Origin: Anaerolineales bacterium
Lineage (GTDB): Bacteria > Chloroflexota > Anaerolineae > 4572-78 > J111
Length of the DNA stretch: 64,000 nucleotides
Direction of reading: 5' to 3'
Assembly: GCA_020634855.1 (NCBI GenBank)
Contig: JACKAU010000007.1
Location: 310,001 to 374,000, forward strand
The translations under genes and the position numbers were made by a program. The first letter of the stretch is position 1, and each line of letters opens with the position of its first letter. Shown here piece by piece: positions 37,493-45,959 of this stretch. Below the pieces are notes generated by a model, which saw nothing but the letters and a program-made list of their open reading frames with translations, did not search any database and had not been told where the DNA came from.

Positions 37493-37813
37493 TTAATCTA
37501 AATGAAAGACCTCTTCCAACTCAACCATCATCTCATCGGCGTGGCCGCCGATGCCCTCAAAAAAAGGGGCCATAAAGTCTTGCCATGTGGTATTGATTTC
37601 TTCCCGGCTCATGCCTTGGAGGGCTACTTCGAAACTCTCCGGGGTTTCAAAGTAGCCAAAGAGCAAACCATCGTCGCGCATAAACAGCGAGTAGTTGTGC
37701 CAACCGGTGCGCCGCAAGGCATCGAGCATCTCCGGCCACACGTTTTTATGATGTTCTTTGTACTCGGCTATTTTTTCTTGTTTTACCTTTAGGACAAACC
37801 CAATTCGTTTCAT
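37493..37813 (-). CDS. L-rhamnose mutarotase family protein
   Basis: This 106-residue protein matches the RhaM/DUF718 family of small dimeric alpha-beta barrels that interconvert sugar anomers: RIGFVLKVKQEKIAEYKEHH, VWPEMLDALRRTGWHNYSLF, LFGYFET and the C-terminal EVFHLD. The His and Trp residues used by RhaM are present. No rhamnose genes are near; it is 12 bp downstream of copA, so its substrate may differ. The name describes the family, not a proven reaction. Confidence 0.8.
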   Translation of the reverse strand: MKRIGFVLKVKQEKIAEYKEHHKNVWPEMLDALRRTGWHNYSLFMRDDGLLFGYFETPESFEVALQGMSREEINTTWQDFMAPFFEGIGGHADEMMVELEEVFHLD

Positions 37814-37825
37814 AGTACTACTTCC

Positions 37826-40351
37826 TCAATCGATTTTTGCCCCACGCAGCCGCAAGCTGTTGCCGACCACTGTTACTGAACTAAAGGCCATCGCAAACGC
37901 TGCCGCGATAGGATGCAGTTCTTGAAGATAGTTAGGGAAACCAGGAACGAACACTAACGCTCCGGCCGCCACCGGAATCAGCACCACGTTGTAGGCAAAC
38001 GCCCAGAATAAGTTCTGCTTGATCGTGCGCATAGTGGCGTGGCTTAGCCCGATCGCTTTTGGTACACCCCGCAGGTCGCCGCTGATCAGGGTGATCCCGG
38101 CGGCTTCCATCGCCACATCGGCCCCCGTGCCAATGGCGATCCCGACATCGGCCTGGGCCAGCGCCGGGGCATCATTGATCCCATCGCCAACCATCGCCAC
38201 AACCAGCCCTTCTTCTTGCAGTTTGGCGACGTTGGCCGCCTTATCGCCCGGCAGCACTTCGGCCAGCACCCGATCAACGCCGACTTCGACAGCGATGGCT
38301 TCGGCCGTGGCCTGGTTGTCGCCGGTCATCATCACCACCTGCAAGCCCATTTTCTTGAGTTTGGCAATGGCTTCCTTCGATCCGTCTTTAATCGTATCAG
38401 CAATACCGATGACGGCGCCGGCTTGACCGTCGATAGCCACCCACATCGCGGTTTTGGCTTCATTCTGTAACTGCTCGACTTTGGGACCAAGACCGTTAAG
38501 ATTGACCCCCTCTCGCTCCATTAAGCGCTGATTGCCCAACAGAACGCGATACCCGTCAACCTCAGCCGCCACACCGTGACCGGCAATTGCTTCGAAGTTG
38601 GCCGGTTCACTTAAACTCACCCCTTCGGCCTGGGCCGCTCGAACTACCGCCTCACCCAGCGGATGCTCCGATCCCCGCTCGACAGACGCGGCCAGGCGGA
38701 GCAATTCGGTGGTAGTAACTGGTAACTGGTAACTGGTAACTGGTAATTCACTCGCTTCAGCTACCGGCTGCCCAACCTTTTCTAAATTCTTCATTCTCAA
38801 TTCTAAATTCTGACTCAGCACGATATCCGTGACCGCCGGTTCACCTTTAGTGATGGTTCCGGTCTTGTCCAGAACAATGGCTTGGAGGGCATGTGATCGT
38901 TCGAGGGCAGAGCTGTTTTTAAACAGAATACCTTGGCCGGCCCCTTTACCCATGCCGACCACAATCGCGGTCGGCGTGGCCAGGCCGAGGGCGCAGGGGC
39001 AGGCGATGACCAGCACAGCCACCAGCCGGACGAGCGCCGGGGTAAAACCCGCGCCGCTCGCCAACCAGGCAATAAACGTGAGCACAGCGATACTGATCAC
39101 CGCCGGCACAAAAATGGCCGCGACTTTATCCGCCAAAGCCTGAATCGGCGCTTTGGAGCCTTGCGCGGCTTCGACCAACCGCACAATTTGGGCCAGAGCG
39201 GTATCGCGCCCCACTTTGGTCGCTTCAATTTTGAGCAAACCCTGTTTGTTGAGCGTTGCGCCGATGACTTCATCGCCGACTTTTTTATCGACCGGCAAAC
39301 TTTCACCCGTTAACAGCGACTCATCGACCGAGGAGAAGCCGTTCATCACCACGCCATCGACCGGTACTTTCTCGCCGGGTCGAACGATTACCAGGTCGCC
39401 TACCTCAACCTGATCGACCGGAATATCGACCTCAGCGCCGCCGCGCACTACACGAGCGGTTTTGGCTTGCAAGCCCATCAACGCTTTGATGGCCTCGCTG
39501 GTTTTGCCTTTGGCCTGCACCTCCAGCAGCTTGCCGACTTTGATCAGCGTGATAATCGCCGCCGAGGTTTCGAAATAAACATGCCCACCCAGCAATCCGA
39601 CCGTGACGATAATCGAATAGAAGTAAGCCACCGACGATCCCAACGCCACCAGCACATCCATATTGGCCGATTTGTTGCGTAGACTTTTGTAAGCGCCGAC
39701 GTAATAATCCCAGCCGGTGTAAAATTGCACCGGCGTCGCCAGCAGCAAGAATAAATAATTGACCCAACCGGCGTGGGACCAAGGGCCGACTAAGCCAAAA
39801 TCGCGAGCCATACTCAACAGAAACAACGGCAATGTAAAGATCACGCCAACCCACAATTTGCGGGTCTGATCCCTGATCTCGCGCTGGCGGGCCTCTTTTT
39901 CGGCGTCGACCAGCGCATCCTCGGAGTCGGCCGCTACCACGCCGTAGCCCGCCCGTTCAACGGCAGCGACCATATCGGCGCGAGTCACTGCGCCGGGAAT
40001 ATATTTGACTGTGGCTTTTTCAGTGGCGAAATTGACATTCGCTTCCAGAATGCCCGGCACTTTTTTGTTCAGCGTCCGCTCGACCGTATTGACACAATTG
40101 GCGCAGGTCATGCCGGTAATCGGCAGTTCGATGCTGGCCACCGGCACTTCATAACCGGCTCGGTCAATGCGGTCAATAATGGCTTGCGGCGTCGCTTTGG
40201 CCGGATCGTAGCTAATCGAGACTTTCTCGGTGCTAAAATTGACCGCCGCCTCGTCGACGCCCTCAATTTTTTTTACGTTTCTCTCAACCGTCGCTACACA
40301 GTTGGCACAGGTCATGCCCAGGACAGACATTGTGATCTGTTGTTGTGCCAT
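37826..40351 (-). CDS. copA: Copper-exporting P1B-type ATPase
   Basis: This 841-residue CopA pumps Cu(I) out of the cytoplasm. It has two N-terminal HMA domains with metal-binding C15xxC18 and C83xxC86 (MTCANCV both times), the membrane C451-P-C453 metal site, phosphorylated D495 in DKTGTITKGEP, GDNQATAEAIA and GDGINDAPALAQAD. Unusually, residues about 515-548 (LELRMKNLEKVG and LPVTSYQLPVTTTE) are encoded by a short-period DNA repeat like those found between genes, an insertion in the nucleotide-binding domain. Start ATG 40351 follows AAGGAGATG. It lies in the CsoR-controlled cluster, downstream of the thioredoxin-like lipoprotein gene. Confidence 0.95.
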   Translation of the reverse strand: MAQQQITMSVLGMTCANCVATVERNVKKIEGVDEAAVNFSTEKVSISYDPAKATPQAIIDRIDRAGYEVPVASIELPITGMTCANCVNTVERTLNKKVPGILEANVNFATEKATVKYIPGAVTRADMVAAVERAGYGVVAADSEDALVDAEKEARQREIRDQTRKLWVGVIFTLPLFLLSMARDFGLVGPWSHAGWVNYLFLLLATPVQFYTGWDYYVGAYKSLRNKSANMDVLVALGSSVAYFYSIIVTVGLLGGHVYFETSAAIITLIKVGKLLEVQAKGKTSEAIKALMGLQAKTARVVRGGAEVDIPVDQVEVGDLVIVRPGEKVPVDGVVMNGFSSVDESLLTGESLPVDKKVGDEVIGATLNKQGLLKIEATKVGRDTALAQIVRLVEAAQGSKAPIQALADKVAAIFVPAVISIAVLTFIAWLASGAGFTPALVRLVAVLVIACPCALGLATPTAIVVGMGKGAGQGILFKNSSALERSHALQAIVLDKTGTITKGEPAVTDIVLSQNLELRMKNLEKVGQPVAEASELPVTSYQLPVTTTELLRLAASVERGSEHPLGEAVVRAAQAEGVSLSEPANFEAIAGHGVAAEVDGYRVLLGNQRLMEREGVNLNGLGPKVEQLQNEAKTAMWVAIDGQAGAVIGIADTIKDGSKEAIAKLKKMGLQVVMMTGDNQATAEAIAVEVGVDRVLAEVLPGDKAANVAKLQEEGLVVAMVGDGINDAPALAQADVGIAIGTGADVAMEAAGITLISGDLRGVPKAIGLSHATMRTIKQNLFWAFAYNVVLIPVAAGALVFVPGFPNYLQELHPIAAAFAMAFSSVTVVGNSLRLRGAKID
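38708..38809. repeat. Short-period repeat inserted in frame within copA
   Basis: Forward-strand ggtaactggtaactg repeats at about 38717-38745 and an attctcaattctaaattct stretch near 38790-38810 make up about 34 codons of the copA N domain. Similar low-complexity sequence lies in the intergenic regions at 40372-40436 and 54358-54400. Confidence 0.75.
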
Positions 40352-40438
40352 TGTGACATCTCCTTATAAAAAGAGTAATTGGTAATTGATAATTGGAGAT
40401 TCTTTTAGGTAACGCAATTACCATTTCCTAATTACCCG

Positions 40439-40813
40439 TTAATCCTTTACAACCGTCAAAATCACATCCTCTATCGTCTCAGCCGGCTGTGGCCCGATGA
40501 AGCGTTGAACCTCTTGGCCCTCGCTGTCAAAAATCAGCGTAGTCGGATGGCCGGGGATGCGATAATCGCGCATAATAGCCGGGCCATCGCCTTCATTCGC
40601 ATCGATGCGTTTGAACACGAGATGCCCGTGGTAAGTTTGCTCTAACCCATCCACGATGGGTGTCATCTCCGCTCAAGGTGGTCAGCCTTCGGTGTAGACG
40701 TAAACCAGGGTTGGTTCACCTTCTACCACCAGCGGAGGAGCCGCTTCATTACTACATCCCGCCAAGAGCAAGATGAAGGCTAATAATAGACTGAATTGGG
40801 TAACTAATTTCAT
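40439..40813 (-). CDS. Thioredoxin-fold lipoprotein, candidate selenoprotein with U-P-P-U redox motif
   Basis: Read from ATG 40813 to TAA 40439 the frame has 124 codons with two in-frame TGA codons (40684-40682 and 40675-40673) and no other interruption. They fall exactly where thioredoxins have the CxxC pair: VYVYTEG-U44-P-P-U47-AEMTPIVDGLE. The rest is ordinary thioredoxin fold: the FKRIDAN strand, YRIPGHPTTLIF with the cis-Pro P90, and a final helix. The N-terminus is a lipoprotein signal (SLLLAFILLLAGC, lipobox Cys C20), so the domain should face the cell exterior. UGA is a normal stop elsewhere here. A bacterial-SECIS-like hairpin follows the second UGA. It lies between CopZ-like and CopA genes, 87 bp before copA. 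Alternatives are a pseudogene or two read errors; both would need hits at precisely the two Cys codons. No selA, selB or selC is in the window. Confidence 0.8.
40645..40661 (-). promoter_or_regulatory. Candidate bacterial SECIS hairpin
   Basis: On the coding strand ACCCATC-GTG-GATGGGT forms a perfect 7-bp stem with a three-base loop starting with G. The loop begins 18 nt after the second UGA and 27 nt after the first. Bacterial SECIS elements typically have a loop with G in its first positions, 16-37 nt after the UGA. It is inside the coding sequence, as expected for bacteria. Confidence 0.6.
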
Positions 40814-40891
40814 TAATCGAAAAGGGCCTACCCCCGCCGACCCCATCACTTGGAGACAATGGCGGTCGGCGGTCAGATAACGGCAGTCGTT

Positions 40892-41101
40892 TTAATTTTC
40901 CGGCGGATAGTTGATCTCTTCCAGCAGCGCTTTGATGCCCTCCCAACTTTGGGTTGGCTCTTCCCACTCAACCGTAACCATCTTCGTATCTTGTGAGGCC
41001 GAAACCATTTTGACGCCTTCCAGGTCGCTCACTTCATTTTCAATGGTGCGGACGCAGTGGCCGCAGGAAATACCGGGTACTTTGAATGTTTTGGTTTGCA
41101 T
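40892..41101 (-). CDS. CopZ-like copper chaperone (single HMA domain)
   Basis: This 69-residue protein is a single heavy-metal-associated domain: MQTKTFKVPGISCGHCVRTI holds the metal-binding C13xxC16, followed by beta-alpha-beta elements and VTVEWEEPT. It should carry Cu(I) to CopA or CsoR. The start ATG 41101 follows GAGAGGATAG; a longer frame to 41170 would run through the hairpin at 41142-41177 and is rejected. It is the gene next after csoR in the copper cluster. Confidence 0.9.
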   Translation of the reverse strand: MQTKTFKVPGISCGHCVRTIENEVSDLEGVKMVSASQDTKMVTVEWEEPTQSWEGIKALLEEINYPPEN

Positions 41102-41141
41102 AATGTGTCTATCCTCTCTAACTATTACAAGGTTTATTTTC

Positions 41142-41177
41142 AAAAGGTGACTGTCAGGGGTGACAGTCACCTTTTTT
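41142..41177. terminator. Bidirectional hairpin between csoR and the copZ-like gene
   Basis: A perfect 15-bp stem (AAAAGGTGACTGTCA with its complement) around GGGG, flanked by T runs on both strands. It can end the csoR transcript early so that downstream copper genes depend on readthrough or another promoter. The same AGGTGACWGTCAC core recurs at 53065-53150. Confidence 0.8.
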
Positions 41178-41213
41178 GAACACAGCGATCTTTATTTATA
41201 GGCCCAAAAATAA

Positions 41214-41483
41214 CTACTTCTTGGCGTTAAAAACGCCCATAATTTCATCGATGACCCGCTCTCGCTCGGATGGATCATCGCCGCGAATGGCGGTGGTGAC
41301 ACAAGTGTGCAAATGCCGATCCAACACCATCGCACTCGCTTTTTGCAGCGCAGCTTGAATAGCGCTAATTTGGTTGACAATGTCGATACAGTAAGCGCCG
41401 TCCTCAACCATTTTAGTTACGCCGCGCACATGCCCTTCGACACTTTTAAGTCGGTTAACTATCTTTTTCGTTTCTTCATCCAT
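41214..41483 (-). CDS. csoR: CsoR-family copper-sensing repressor
   Basis: This 89-residue all-helical protein has the full Cu(I) ligand set of CsoR: C32 (AYCIDIV), H57 and C61 (RHLHTCV). The N-terminal RLKSVEGHVRGV holds the basic DNA-contact residues. Binding of Cu(I) releases CsoR from its operator and derepresses copper export. A G-tract inverted-repeat operator sits 26 bp upstream of its own start, between it and a strong promoter, so it is autoregulated. It heads the copper cluster. Confidence 0.95.
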   Translation of the reverse strand: MDEETKKIVNRLKSVEGHVRGVTKMVEDGAYCIDIVNQISAIQAALQKASAMVLDRHLHTCVTTAIRGDDPSERERVIDEIMGVFNAKK

Positions 41484-41508
41484 TTTGACGCCTTTGTACT
41501 CGTTCTCT

Positions 41509-41534
41509 TACCCCACCCCCTGGGGGGTGGGGTA
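41509..41534. promoter_or_regulatory. CsoR operator
   Basis: TACCCCACCCC and GGGGTGGGGTA form an 11-bp inverted repeat with a 4-bp centre, the TACCCC/GGGGTA G-tract type bound by CsoR. It starts just after the -10 box of the csoR promoter. Confidence 0.85.
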
Positions 41535-41539
41535 ACTGT

Positions 41540-41568
41540 ATATTAACACGAATTACACCTGTTGTCAA
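41540..41568 (-). promoter_or_regulatory. csoR promoter
   Basis: On the minus strand TTGACA (41568-41563) and TAATAT (41545-41540) are 17 bp apart. The operator overlaps the expected transcription start, so a bound repressor would block it. Confidence 0.8.
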
Positions 41569-41646
41569 GAATTAAAAAGTCGAAGTTCCGATTGGCTGTT
41601 TCTTGGCCAAATCAAAACCTCGACTTTTCGAGTCGAAGCTCAATAT

Positions 41647-42210
41647 TTAGTAAATTCCTTCCACCTGAAGGTTATTCTTTACACCTCGAACACCGTCTAA
41701 TTCTTGAACGATATCCTGAACCATGCCGATGTCATCCTCGCTAGTCACAGTGCCGATCAAATTAACCACGCCATCTTCGACTTGAACTTTGACGTTGGTC
41801 AGGTGGCCGGTTTCGCTGTTGTTGCGCAACGCGATGTAAATATCGTCTCGCAGGTCGAGGTCGTTGTTATCAACCCAGCGGGGCAGCATTTCAACATCCG
41901 GATCGGTCTCCTCCATACTCATTGCAAATCCGGCGGCCACTTCGGCCCCTTGCGGGTCGTCGCCGGGCAACACCGGCGGATCGGTCGGCGGGGTGTAGAC
42001 CAAGCCCTGGTCTTGAGCCACGTGCGGGTTGAGTGTGTGACCGTCGTCGTATTTGGTTTTGAATGGTTCGGCGTTATCAAGATCGCGATCTAAACTGAGC
42101 GCTTCACTTTCCGCTTTTTCATAGGTGTTATCGCCTATCAACAGATCTTCGCTTTGACGGGTACGTTTAGCTTGGGCTTCATTCTTGTCTGTTTCGTGTT
42201 CGTTACTCAT
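41647..42210 (-). CDS. BON-domain protein with acidic N-terminal region
   Basis: This is a 187-residue protein. Residues 1-110 are acidic and low in hydrophobics, probably disordered (TLNPHVAQDQGLVYTPPTDP, VLPGDDPQGAEVAAGF). Residues about 120-187 are a BON domain: LRDDIYIALRNNSETGHLTN, VKVQVEDGVVNLIGTV and a closing VRGVKNNLQV. BON domains bind phospholipid or partner proteins in stress-linked proteins. No signal peptide is seen. The start ATG 42210 follows AGAAGGAGC. Downstream a 9-bp stem (AAAAGTCGA pair, 41576-41634) with a T run on the minus strand may be its terminator. Confidence 0.8.
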   Translation of the reverse strand: MSNEHETDKNEAQAKRTRQSEDLLIGDNTYEKAESEALSLDRDLDNAEPFKTKYDDGHTLNPHVAQDQGLVYTPPTDPPVLPGDDPQGAEVAAGFAMSMEETDPDVEMLPRWVDNNDLDLRDDIYIALRNNSETGHLTNVKVQVEDGVVNLIGTVTSEDDIGMVQDIVQELDGVRGVKNNLQVEGIY

Positions 42211-42478
42211 CACTATGCTCCTTCTATAACTTGTGTTCATTCTAATTGTAACACTTTATCGCTCGCTCTGACCATACTCAATCGGGTGATATTACAACCG
42301 ATGGAGCTATACCGGATCGAATGACTGACGCTGCGGTGTACTAGCCGGTTGATCTAGTGCAAGACTAATCTCTCCGCCAGTGAGCAAACTCTCCAAATGC
42401 CTGATGCGCCCCTCGCCTATTGACCGTATACTACAGAGGAAGAAATACGACGTCATTAAGTAGCAACGGACGTTCCTA

Positions 42479-45295
42479 ATGAAATCTAACACGATGATTA
42501 CCCCCGCCCCGGTCAGCCCCGAACTCCTGGCCTCAATTCCCGCTTTGCCTATTTCCCAAGTCTACCGCGCCTTAGGCGCCCAGCCTCAGGGGCTGCCCCA
42601 AACCGAAGCCGAGCAGCGTCTGGCCATCTATGGCCGCAATGTAATCCGCAAAGTGAAAGGCAAACCGCTCTGGCTGAAGTTCGTGGTTAATTTTACCCAT
42701 TTGATGGCCATTCTATTATGGATTGGCGGCTTTATCGCCCTGGCGGCGCGGCTGCCGGAATTGGCCATCGCCATCTGGCTGGTCAACCTGATCAACGGAC
42801 TGTTCAGCTTTTGGCAAGAGTACCGAGCCGAACGCGCCACCGAGGCTCTGCGCAAGTTGATGCCGGCCTACGCCCGCGTGGTGCGCGACGGCCAGGAGCA
42901 GCGGCTGCTGGCCGAAGAACTCGTACCCGGCGACCAGATCGTGCTGGCCGAAGGCGATCACATTTCGGCCGATGCCCGGCTGGTGCGCGAAGCCGAACTG
43001 CGGGTCGATCAATCCACCCTCACCGGCGAGTCCCACCCGGTGCGCAAAACCAGTGAGGCCGTGCTGGGCAGCGATCTGGCCCGGATCGAACTGCCCAACC
43101 TGATCTTTGCCGGTACCAGCGTAGCGGCCGGCAGCGCCCGAGCGGTCGTTCTGGCGACCGGCATGGACAGCGAGTTCGGCAAGATTGCCGGGTTGACCCA
43201 AAGCGTCGGCCAAGACATCAGCCCTTTGCAGCGAGAGATGAGCACCGTGACCAAAATGGTGAGCATCATCGCTATTTGCAGTGGTCTGGTCTTTTTTGGG
43301 CTGTCGCTCACGCTGGCCGGCATGAGCGTGGCCGAGGGGTTTATCTTTGCCTTGGGCATGATCGTGGCCTTTGTGCCGGAAGGGCTGCTGCCGACGGTGA
43401 CGCTGGCTTTGGCGATGGGCGTGCAGCGCATGGCCAAACGGCACGCGCTGGTCAAGCGGCTGTCGGCGGTGGAGACGCTAGGCTGTACCACCGTCATCTG
43501 CACCGATAAAACCGGCACCCTGACTCAAAACGAGATGACCGTTTCGGCCTTGTGGCTGGCCGGGCAGCGCTTGGCCGTGACCGGCATTGGGTACGAACCG
43601 CAAGGCCAAATTCTCAGCGACGGGCAGCCACTTCAGGCCAACCAAACGGATGATGTGCGCCGGCTACTCGTCGCGGCCAGTTTGTGCAACAACGCCCGAA
43701 TTCTACCGCCGAACGACCACACCCCTCGCTGGACGGTGCTGGGCGATCCGACCGAAGCCGCACTGCGTGTGGCCGCGCTCAAAGGCGATGTCGATCCCGA
43801 AGCTGAACTAACTACGCTGCCCCGCCTACGCGAATTACCGTTCGAATCCCGCCGCAAGCGTATGAGCACCATTCATCGCGACGACGCAGAGCGGATCGCG
43901 TTTATCAAGGGCGCGCCGCAGGAGATTTTGAATTTGTGCAGCCGCATCCGCCAAGCCGGCGACGAGACCTGTCTGACCGACGCGCTGAGATGCCAAATTA
44001 CCGCTGCCAATGACACCTTCGCTCGCGCCGGGCTACGCGTGCTGGCCGTGGCTTCGCGCCAACTACCGCCGGAACTGACCGACCTATCGGTGGAGACGGT
44101 CGAACAGGATTTGACCTTTTTAGGGTTGATGGCGATGATGGATCCCCCCCGCCCCGAAGTGACCCAGGCCGTGAACAAATGCCACCAGGCCGGTATCCGC
44201 ATCATCATGATTACCGGCGACTACGGCCTGACCGCCGAAAGCATTGCCCGCCGGATCGGCATCGTTCACGATGGGAGCGACCGACCGCGCATCATCACCG
44301 GGGTTGAGCTTGACGCGCTAGACGATCAGGCGCTCCAATCCGCCTTACACGGCAGCGTCATCTTTGCCCGCGTTGCGCCCGAACACAAACTGCGCGTGGT
44401 CCGCAACCTGCAAGATATGGGCCACATTGTGGCCGTCACCGGCGATGGCGTCAACGATGCCCCGGCCCTAAAAAAGGCCGATATCGGCGTGGCGATGGGC
44501 CTGACCGGCACCGATGTCTCCAAGGAGGCCGCCGACATCATTCTGACCGACGACAACTTCGCCTCGATTGTTAACGCGGTCGAAGAAGGTCGGGCCGTCT
44601 ATGCCAACATCAAGAAATTCACGTCCTATATTTTCACCAGCAATACCCCCGAAGCGGCGCCGTTCATTCTGTTCGCCTTCAGCCGCGCCCGGATTCCGTT
44701 GGCGCTCAACGTGATGCATATTCTGGCCATTGACCTATGTACCGATATGGCTCCGGCGCTGGCCTTGGGCGCGGAAAAACCCGAACCGGGCGTGATGGAT
44801 CGCCCGCCGCGTAATATCAAAGAACACGTCATCACCCGCTCGCTGCTGATTCGAGCCTATGTCTGGCTAGGGCCGGTGCAGGCACTGGCGACGATGGCGG
44901 CCTTCTATTATATGTATTGGACCAGCGGCTACTGGGGGCAGTGGTTAGACCTGCCGGCCAGCGGGACACTCTATCAAGCAGCAACGGCGATGGCCCTGGC
45001 CGCGGTGGTCACCACCCAAATTGGCAACCTGTTCGCCCACCGTACCGAACGCATCTCCGCCTTTAAGATTAGCTGGTTCAACAACCGCCTGATTTGGATC
45101 GGCATCGCTTCCGAACTATTTTTCATTACCCTCATCGTCTACGTGCCGTTCTTGCAGCGTCTGATCGGCACCGCGTCCTTCCCGCTTGAAAACTGGCTCT
45201 TCTTATTTGCCTGGGCGCCGGCCCTGTTGGTAATCGATGAAATTCGTAAGGCGCTGCTGAATTGGCGGGCGCAGCGCCATCAAGGAGGATCATGA
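42479..45295 (+). CDS. P-type ATPase of type II (cation transporter, Ca/Na/K-like)
   Basis: This is a 938-residue P-type ATPase. It has a cation-ATPase N domain (ISQVYRALGAQPQGLPQTEA), actuator LTGESHPV, membrane PEGLLPTVTLALA, phosphorylated D343 in CTDKTGTLTQNEM, MITGDYGLTAESIARRIG, GDGVNDAPALKKADIGVAMG and a C-terminal six-helix module starting SNTPEAAPFILFAF. The PEGL motif puts it in type II (SERCA, Na,K-like), not the metal P1B group; the ion is not determined. The start is ATG 42479, or 42494. Its stop TGA overlaps the ATG of the next gene (ATGA), coupling it to two TrkA-like proteins, which may tune it by nucleotide or ion binding. Confidence 0.9.
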   Translation: MKSNTMITPAPVSPELLASIPALPISQVYRALGAQPQGLPQTEAEQRLAIYGRNVIRKVKGKPLWLKFVVNFTHLMAILLWIGGFIALAARLPELAIAIWLVNLINGLFSFWQEYRAERATEALRKLMPAYARVVRDGQEQRLLAEELVPGDQIVLAEGDHISADARLVREAELRVDQSTLTGESHPVRKTSEAVLGSDLARIELPNLIFAGTSVAAGSARAVVLATGMDSEFGKIAGLTQSVGQDISPLQREMSTVTKMVSIIAICSGLVFFGLSLTLAGMSVAEGFIFALGMIVAFVPEGLLPTVTLALAMGVQRMAKRHALVKRLSAVETLGCTTVICTDKTGTLTQNEMTVSALWLAGQRLAVTGIGYEPQGQILSDGQPLQANQTDDVRRLLVAASLCNNARILPPNDHTPRWTVLGDPTEAALRVAALKGDVDPEAELTTLPRLRELPFESRRKRMSTIHRDDAERIAFIKGAPQEILNLCSRIRQAGDETCLTDALRCQITAANDTFARAGLRVLAVASRQLPPELTDLSVETVEQDLTFLGLMAMMDPPRPEVTQAVNKCHQAGIRIIMITGDYGLTAESIARRIGIVHDGSDRPRIITGVELDALDDQALQSALHGSVIFARVAPEHKLRVVRNLQDMGHIVAVTGDGVNDAPALKKADIGVAMGLTGTDVSKEAADIILTDDNFASIVNAVEEGRAVYANIKKFTSYIFTSNTPEAAPFILFAFSRARIPLALNVMHILAIDLCTDMAPALALGAEKPEPGVMDRPPRNIKEHVITRSLLIRAYVWLGPVQALATMAAFYYMYWTSGYWGQWLDLPASGTLYQAATAMALAAVVTTQIGNLFAHRTERISAFKISWFNNRLIWIGIASELFFITLIVYVPFLQRLIGTASFPLENWLFLFAWAPALLVIDEIRKALLNWRAQRHQGGS

Positions 45296-45945
45296 TGAAA
45301 TTTATTGTCATCGGCTGCGGCCGGGTGGGGTCGGGCTTGGCCCAAACCTTAGATCGACGCGGCCACACGGTCGTGGTCATCGACATCGATCCGCACGCTT
45401 TCGAACGCCTGGAGTCGGGCTTTCGGGGCCGGACCATCCACGGCGTCGGCTTTGACCGAGCCGTCCTGACCGAAGCCGGCATCAAGCAGGCCGATGGGCT
45501 GGCCGCCGTAACCGGCAGCGACGAGGTCAACGTGGTAACGGCCCGGCTGGCCGGCCAATTTTACAAGGTGCCCAAGGTCATCGCCCGGCTGTTCGATCCG
45601 CGCAAGGCCGACATCTATCGCCGTCTGGGGTTGCAAACCGTCACGCCTCTGGCCTGGGAAGTTAATCGCATTGTCGAACTGCTGTCCTACTTCCCCCTGG
45701 CCAACGAGGCCAGTATTGGGAACGGGCAGGTCGATCTGGTTGACACGGAAGTGCCGCAATTGCTCATCGGCCGTTCGGTCAACGACCTGACCGTGCCGGG
45801 CGAAATCCATGTGGTGGCGATCACCCGGGGCGGGCAGACATTTTTGCCGACGCGCGGCGCCCTCCTCCAGCGGGGCGATTGGCTGCATCTGGCCCTGCTG
45901 GCCGCCTCCGGCGATCGTCTCAAAGCATTGTTGGGGTTGGCTTAA
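45292..45945 (+). CDS. TrkA-like KTN/RCK domain protein 1
   Basis: This 217-residue protein has a Rossmann KTN domain (IGCGRVGSGLAQTL, then VVVIDIDPHAFERL) that binds NAD(H) or related nucleotide, and a C-terminal TrkA-C domain (about 135-217, DLTVPGEIHVVAITRGGQTF). Such proteins gate potassium channels of the Trk/Ktr type. It starts at ATG 45292 behind AAGGAGG, overlapping the ATPase stop by 4 bp. There is no TrkH/KtrB membrane subunit in the window, so its partner could be the P-type ATPase or a distant channel. Confidence 0.9.
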   Translation: MMKFIVIGCGRVGSGLAQTLDRRGHTVVVIDIDPHAFERLESGFRGRTIHGVGFDRAVLTEAGIKQADGLAAVTGSDEVNVVTARLAGQFYKVPKVIARLFDPRKADIYRRLGLQTVTPLAWEVNRIVELLSYFPLANEASIGNGQVDLVDTEVPQLLIGRSVNDLTVPGEIHVVAITRGGQTFLPTRGALLQRGDWLHLALLAASGDRLKALLGLA

Positions 45946-45959
45946 GGAGGTAAGTTATA

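Noticed and set aside
40439..40813. Reading the two in-frame UGAs as signs of an altered genetic code or a plain pseudogene
   Set aside because: Many genes in the window end at TGA (for example 1599-1601, 21765-21767, 33116-33118, 36649-36651), so UGA is a stop. The rest of the frame is undamaged and both UGAs match Cys positions.
41102..41170. N-terminal extension of the CopZ-like protein to 41170
   Set aside because: It would translate the terminator hairpin and lacks similarity; ATG 41101 has a ribosome-binding site.
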